From Prevotella sp. (GTDB lineage: Bacteria > Bacteroidota > Bacteroidia > Bacteroidales > Bacteroidaceae), in the NCBI GenBank assembly GCA_017413085.1, contig JAFPVC010000062.1, positions 1 through 64,000 of the forward strand: a stretch of 64,000 nucleotides of DNA. Reading direction: 5' to 3'. This document shows, one piece after another, positions 61,801 to 64,000 of this stretch. How positions within the stretch are numbered: the first letter of the stretch is position 1; each line of letters begins with the position of its first letter. Made by a program: the position numbers and the translations under genes. The notes beneath the pieces were generated by a model, which was not told the origin of the DNA, did not search any database, and saw only the letters and a list, made by a program, of their open reading frames with translations.

Positions 61801-62088
61801 CTCCTGATGTCCCCATGCGTCGTAGGTGAAGGTATAGTAGCCCTCCTTTGCCAGTTCATCCTCTACCATCCGCACCACATTCGACTTACCCGTACCCCAG
61901 CCGCCTTCCAATCCAATGATGCGAGGCATCGTGTTCTCTGCCTGCCCTTCCATTGCGGTCTTGGCATCAATCCTTCTCACATAGTCGCACACGCTATGAG
62001 CCAGCCGCTCCTGCGAGTGGCCTTCAAAGCAGTCCTTCCCTACAGGCTTGTCGGGGATGAAACGTGGATATTTGGTAGTGTCTTGCAT
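58819..62088 (-). CDS. KAP family P-loop NTPase
   Basis: A 1089-residue NTPase. Walker A GLEGGWGTGKSN (residues 59-70) is interrupted before Walker B (LIIVFDNMDRLPSEK, about 270) by two membrane segments (about 158-182 and 189-211), the KAP hallmark. A long helical C-terminal region (about 400-1089) has no recognised domain. KAP NTPases are membrane-associated and occur in phage-defence and signalling contexts. I start it at MQDTTKYPRF; the frame upstream runs through tRNA-like sequence. Confidence 0.88.
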   Translation of the reverse strand: MQDTTKYPRFIPDKPVGKDCFEGHSQERLAHSVCDYVRRIDAKTAMEGQAENTMPRIIGLEGGWGTGKSNVVRMVEDELAKEGYYTFTYDAWGHQEDLQRRSILETMTSHLIDKQILQGKVKIPMRSGKVNEDTWKNQLSLLLSNKTTTIRKSIPKLAGAAVWGICLVASFAVLTVISGVLLNEVDGFPFWVAVLMDLLPVILGLGLSIFYRCKDGNWDRTLKLISQREDDTIDEEYTSSEEPSVAEFKNWMRAMSDYLGSTKQKFNKLIIVFDNMDRLPSEKVMQLWSSIYTFFAGGEFKNIWTVIPYDYKHLCQAIYGSEESGDVKKEDMERIKKFISKTFPITYHVPEPVITDYKKLFYTYFDAAFGADEHDREHICQVFIHLNPQPNPRTVIRFVNELVALRMQWSDTAKYRLQNLALYALKKDYIHYEGDSEDVQLLSEGLFDKIRAFYPKQKKVRIELCQYAYGLDDEKLAGELPLRNELKRLIEAGGALGEYAGQDNLLTVLEDVLNDVDVATVDNAVRSLASLDGVKLAEDMKEHIRKKWDMLANIKVTSRYDKHQFDEILTILINHATEKRVNELAKAYAKAMQGVVVTDGAAYFKAQDKLRQELKAAKVKFDDKEWYKIVTCNAEQFVQYVCEAEEAYQHYGLTCETKELNEYLTNGAMSGNEKVATVVDYIKNDEEYDLSELIDGLSETIAADGIKDNITIAAYVHRVLDKGEDVLKVRFSKETVAGYLNTKPAPWAEKLPVGLEDVMAMSLADGKDLSAIDDKMLPRICGCMDRYFEYTDLLKHTGKEGSAYRKLNIYCVEHLAGNKLDTKYAALHMAELQKALGLEQEQLLKQFNRWSAIEWGEMNAENEYVKGVKNYVHQSFFSSYRDNPGNFSDSVIMLGVGAIECQKNGFLAGARQVQQNYSIVTKLVVDGYWKAFVETFLGTEYMPQAVALLTNEAVTMLQWLYDHNEVTDAGLLEIVLKHADEGTLRSYLHSMMNDHLSKTNSTKAKFLWFGKLLPLLGADMDQNTARGLMTHFIKPIGKEAECTAVIVSHKDFYLTILRKDTSIAEPIVKEMVAMDGFAEIADELKTIVA

Positions 62089-62126
62089 ATAAAGAATATT
62101 GAGCTTAAAAAAGTGAAATAAAAAAG

Positions 62127-62215
62127 TGGGCTGTGTGGGAATTGAACCTCGGGCTTCTACCATATCTATTACTTTCAATGACTCCGACTCTACTTTTTGG
62201 GGTTTTGCACAGCCC
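62127..62215 (-). other. tRNA-like remnant
   Basis: The minus strand begins GGGCTGTG (62215-62208) and ends CACAGCCCA, an 8-bp acceptor-like stem 89 nt apart, with a T-loop-like GGTTCAATTCC before the 3' strand. The T-stem (CGAGG vs CCCAC) does not pair and the D and anticodon arms are not convincing. A degenerate tRNA or an integration-site copy of a tRNA 3' end is possible. Confidence 0.3.
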
Positions 62216-62785
62216 AGATGAAGCCCCAACCCACCTTAACAAAAATCTTCCTGTAGTTTCCATACTGTCTATCATTTTATTCATGTTAATACCAACCGTA
62301 AAATACGCCATACTGAACTGAAAGAAGGTTGCAGCAGGACATCCAAACAGCATTGTCGAAATCAAATCCAGAACAAATACGATCTAATTTTAAAATATTA
62401 ATAACTCACGAGAATTATTCTTATCTTTTTCTTTAATTTGAATGTTCTGACTGGCAGTATCGAACTGCATCACTTTTGCGACCACCTGTGCAATCAGATA
62501 TTTGTTTCAAGTCATTAGCCAGAAGCCAAGCTCCTGTCATCTTGCCATTACTTTTGTTAAAGGATGTTTATTATTGTAGAATTTTGTTTTCTAGTTAAAC
62601 AAGGGTATTTTCAACTTCTCTCAAAATTCCTCAGAACAGGCCGACCCCTGATTTTTCTCGATTTTCTCTCAATATCCTCTCAAACACCCTTTTAGTCACC
62701 TCAACCAGCCTCCTTAAAATTAACATTTCTTTACTCTCAATGGATAAGAAATCTTAACGCTCTTGCATATTTGAGTAAAAAGTGG
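62216..62785. other. Gene-free stretch with a second tRNA-like segment
   Basis: No supported coding sequence. At 62445-62524 (minus) TTCTGGCT and AGTCAGAA could form an acceptor-like stem 80 nt apart with a GCAG-TTCGATA-CTGC T-arm-like hairpin, but no clear D-arm. The remainder is AT-rich with polypyrimidine runs and no recognised signal. Confidence 0.35.
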
Positions 62786-62793
62786 TATCTTTG
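62786..62793 (+). promoter_or_regulatory. -7 box TATCTTTG with no intact gene downstream
   Basis: TAnnTTTG match with CTTGC about 19 nt upstream, 7 nt before an ATG (62801) that opens a 30-codon ORF ending at 62893. The ORF (MSGKGSISRMSDE) quickly runs into a GATGGAAGAAGGAAG simple repeat, so this looks like the 5' end of a lost plus-strand gene. Confidence 0.4.
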
Positions 62794-62880
62794 TATAGAA
62801 ATGAGCGGAAAAGGCTCAATTTCCCGGATGTCTGATGAATGTCGTATAGATGTTAGATGGAAGAAGGAAGATGGAAGATG

Positions 62881-63087
62881 TTACTTTTCGTAATATCCTT
62901 TATTGCTATACTGTGACCAGCGGAGATACATTTCCTGATAGTGATCTTTGATGAATTCTGATATTCTGGCTATCTCTCGGTCATTGAGGATGCCACGGTT
63001 TTGAAGTACTGCATCGCCATTGCTCTTGACGAAAAATTTTGCTGAGCCACCCTCTGTAAGTTTGCTATCGCTAGCATGAACATGCAT
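62881..63087 (-). pseudogene. DUF4160 family protein, N-terminally truncated
   Basis: From MHVHASD the protein reads GGSAKFFVKSNGDAVLQNRG and then IARISEFIKDHYQEMYLRWSQ, the DUF4160 pattern. The usual first ~15 residues before HVHA are still discernible upstream in frame (FYLYFTSFCVVEC, to about 63130) but without a start codon after the preceding TGA, so the gene is probably broken or depends on the internal ATG. DUF4160 and DUF2442 genes commonly pair, possibly as a toxin-antitoxin unit. Confidence 0.6.
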
Positions 63088-63135
63088 ACACTCTACTACA
63101 CAGAAAGATGTGAAATAAAGATAAAAACTTTTGTA

Positions 63136-63441
63136 TCAGACATATGCTACACGTACACTTTTAATTGGTTTTAAGAAATCATCGCAGTCAATATAAAGTC
63201 CATCCAAAATGGGTTTTAGATCGATATATTCCTCTTCTGGTTCTGAATTATGACGATATTTGGCTTTTACCACTAAATAACCATCTTCCCATTTCAGTAC
63301 ATCAGTGTATCGCTCTAGGCTATATGGAGCCTTGAAACGGATATTATACCCACCGTAATTGAAGGTTGAAAAGCCACCTGCATTGCTGAGGATTGCCTCA
63401 TGATTATTGTCGGCAGATATGTTTGATAATGATGCTACCAT
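63136..63441 (-). CDS. DUF2442-like protein
   Basis: A 101-residue protein. The C-terminal ~60 residues (LKWEDGYLVVKAKYRHN, EEYIDLKPILDGLYID, FLKPIKSVRVAYV) follow the DUF2442 pattern seen next to DUF4160 in Bacteroides relatives. The function is unproven. It is upstream of the truncated DUF4160 gene, in the same orientation, so it may be the surviving half of the pair. Family assignment is from memory of the pattern. Confidence 0.6.
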   Translation of the reverse strand: MVASLSNISADNNHEAILSNAGGFSTFNYGGYNIRFKAPYSLERYTDVLKWEDGYLVVKAKYRHNSEPEEEYIDLKPILDGLYIDCDDFLKPIKSVRVAYV

Positions 63442-63508
63442 ATTATTGTAATAGAATTGTGTGAAGATTTAGAAAGATGAGGGAAGAACTTATGTTCAGG
63501 GTTAATGG

Positions 63509-63841
63509 TTAATGACATGTATTTTTGTTTACAGTTGAAAGTTTACTATTTATTGTTGACGTCTGACAGAAAAAGGGAAAATGTAAGATGAGTGATGTTT
63601 TGAGAAACAAGGGGACAGGTTCCTGTTTCATTTTATCTATATCTGAAGGGCAGCCATAATCCTCATAGCATTCGCTTTGCAGAATTTCTTTATGACCCTG
63701 TTCCAACAAGTCTTGTGACTCAACATCTATCTCATGTTTAATTTCATTGAGCCTGCTCACGCTCGGGAAAGCACAAGTCGTAACTTGACCCTCCTCTCGC
63801 TTAATCGCAGCCTTGCGCATCGCCTCGTATATCCATTGCAT
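63509..63841 (-). CDS. Doubtful ORF, partly repeat-derived
   Basis: A 110-codon frame starting MQWIYEAMRKAAIKREEG. Its 5' DNA shares AAGGCTGCGATTAAGCGAG and GAGCGTGAGCA with 58690-58760. The last ~30 codons are translated simple repeats (AACTTTCAACTGTAAAC type). I treat it as decayed sequence that happens to stay open; a short real gene in the first half is possible. Positions 63442-63508 hold no feature. Confidence 0.22.
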   Translation of the reverse strand: MQWIYEAMRKAAIKREEGQVTTCAFPSVSRLNEIKHEIDVESQDLLEQGHKEILQSECYEDYGCPSDIDKMKQEPVPLFLKTSLILHFPFFCQTSTINSKLSTVNKNTCH

Positions 63842-63896
63842 CGTATACTCAGGACTTTACTCTTCTTGTCCCCTACTTCTTTGGGGCCTCGATCTG

Positions 63897-64000
63897 CTAC
63901 TCGTGAGCAGTGAACCAGGCTTGTACCTTGGCATCGTCGATACTGCCATCGGGCTGGCGCAAGGCCGCGGTTTCAGGCCTTGGTATATAAGCCACTATGA
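63897..64000 (-). CDS. 3' end of an unrecognised gene, cut by window edge
   Basis: The minus strand from the window edge reads VAYIPRPETAALRQPDGSID and continues DAKVQAWFTAHE before a TAG at 63899-63897. Composition and codon use look coding. Only about 34 residues are visible and I cannot assign a family. Confidence 0.5.
   Translation of the reverse strand, partial: IVAYIPRPETAALRQPDGSIDDAKVQAWFTAHE

Noticed and set aside
62127-62215. Functional tRNA gene
   Set aside because: The T-stem does not pair and the D/anticodon arms are not recognisable, so it is kept only as a tRNA-like remnant.
62089-62229. 47-residue N-terminal extension of the KAP NTPase
   Set aside because: It reads through the tRNA-like segment and has no protein-like character; MQDTTKYPRF is a better start.

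Overview
The window is a chromosomal segment of a Bacteroidales bacterium, most likely Prevotella or a close relative. This rests on repeated promoters with the Bacteroidetes -7 box TAnnTTTG, scarce Shine-Dalgarno sites, Bacteroidetes-restricted families (DUF4199, T9SS sorting tail, TupA-like ATP-grasp, WbuC), GlnRS next to a TPR protein and DedA, and abundant short palindromic intergenic repeats. No rRNA, integrase, transposase or CRISPR array was seen.

Layout. 1-180: 5' part of tRNA-Thr(UGU) preceded by the small SRP RNA, minus strand. 298-8860: plus-strand housekeeping genes (DUF4199, GT2, two DUF-type envelope proteins, ApbE, a Crp-like regulator, an M3 peptidase, dCMP deaminase, S41 protease). 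8861-9327: a gene-free stretch with a long hairpin, a tandem repeat and a candidate small RNA. 9328-14427, minus: dedA, TPR, glnS and an MFS transporter. 14485-24085, plus: 5-formyl-THF cyclo-ligase, an O-antigen-ligase-like protein with four repeat-derived insertions, then secreted proteins (Sel1/T9SS, a predicted papain-like peptidase, small envelope proteins, a transglutaminase-like protein). 24285-29416, plus: a 22-bp operator-like array, then an aromatic amino acid operon (pheA, aminotransferase, DAHP synthase/chorismate mutase, tyrA) behind a Phe/Tyr-coding leader peptide and terminator/antiterminator, with a four-helix-bundle cassette inserted. 29454-31494: CE1-like and CE15-like esterases.

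31620-56183, minus, is a large surface-polysaccharide (capsule/O-antigen) locus. It holds a nucleotidyltransferase and galacturonokinase-like GHMP kinase, an initiating WecA-like transferase, six glycosyltransferases (four GT4, one GT2, one GT8) plus a TupA-like ATP-grasp protein, two pairs of polysaccharide pyruvyl transferase with an Fe-S F420-hydrogenase-like protein, acyl/acetyltransferases, an EpsG-type polymerase, a Wzx flippase, a beta-helix lipoprotein, an internally deleted capD and a stub of a second flippase. A GxxExxY gene sits in it between two copies of a ~200-bp structured repeat. 56394-62088, minus, is a possible defence module: a KAP P-loop NTPase, two small proteins, an AAA ATPase and a TOPRIM-like partner. 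62089-64000 is gene-poor and decayed, with tRNA-like fragments, a DUF2442-like/DUF4160 pair and the 3' end of another gene.

The most unusual themes are: (i) two unrelated small-protein families (GxxExxY and four-helix-bundle/S23) each sitting in a cassette with repeat-built inverted ends, one flanked by a structured element whose two copies differ by compensatory changes; (ii) repeats of the same classes inserted in frame in several real genes, always in loops or other tolerant positions; (iii) a complete Phe/Tyr attenuator; and (iv) an array of five 22-bp units centred on ATTACA-N-TGTAAT.
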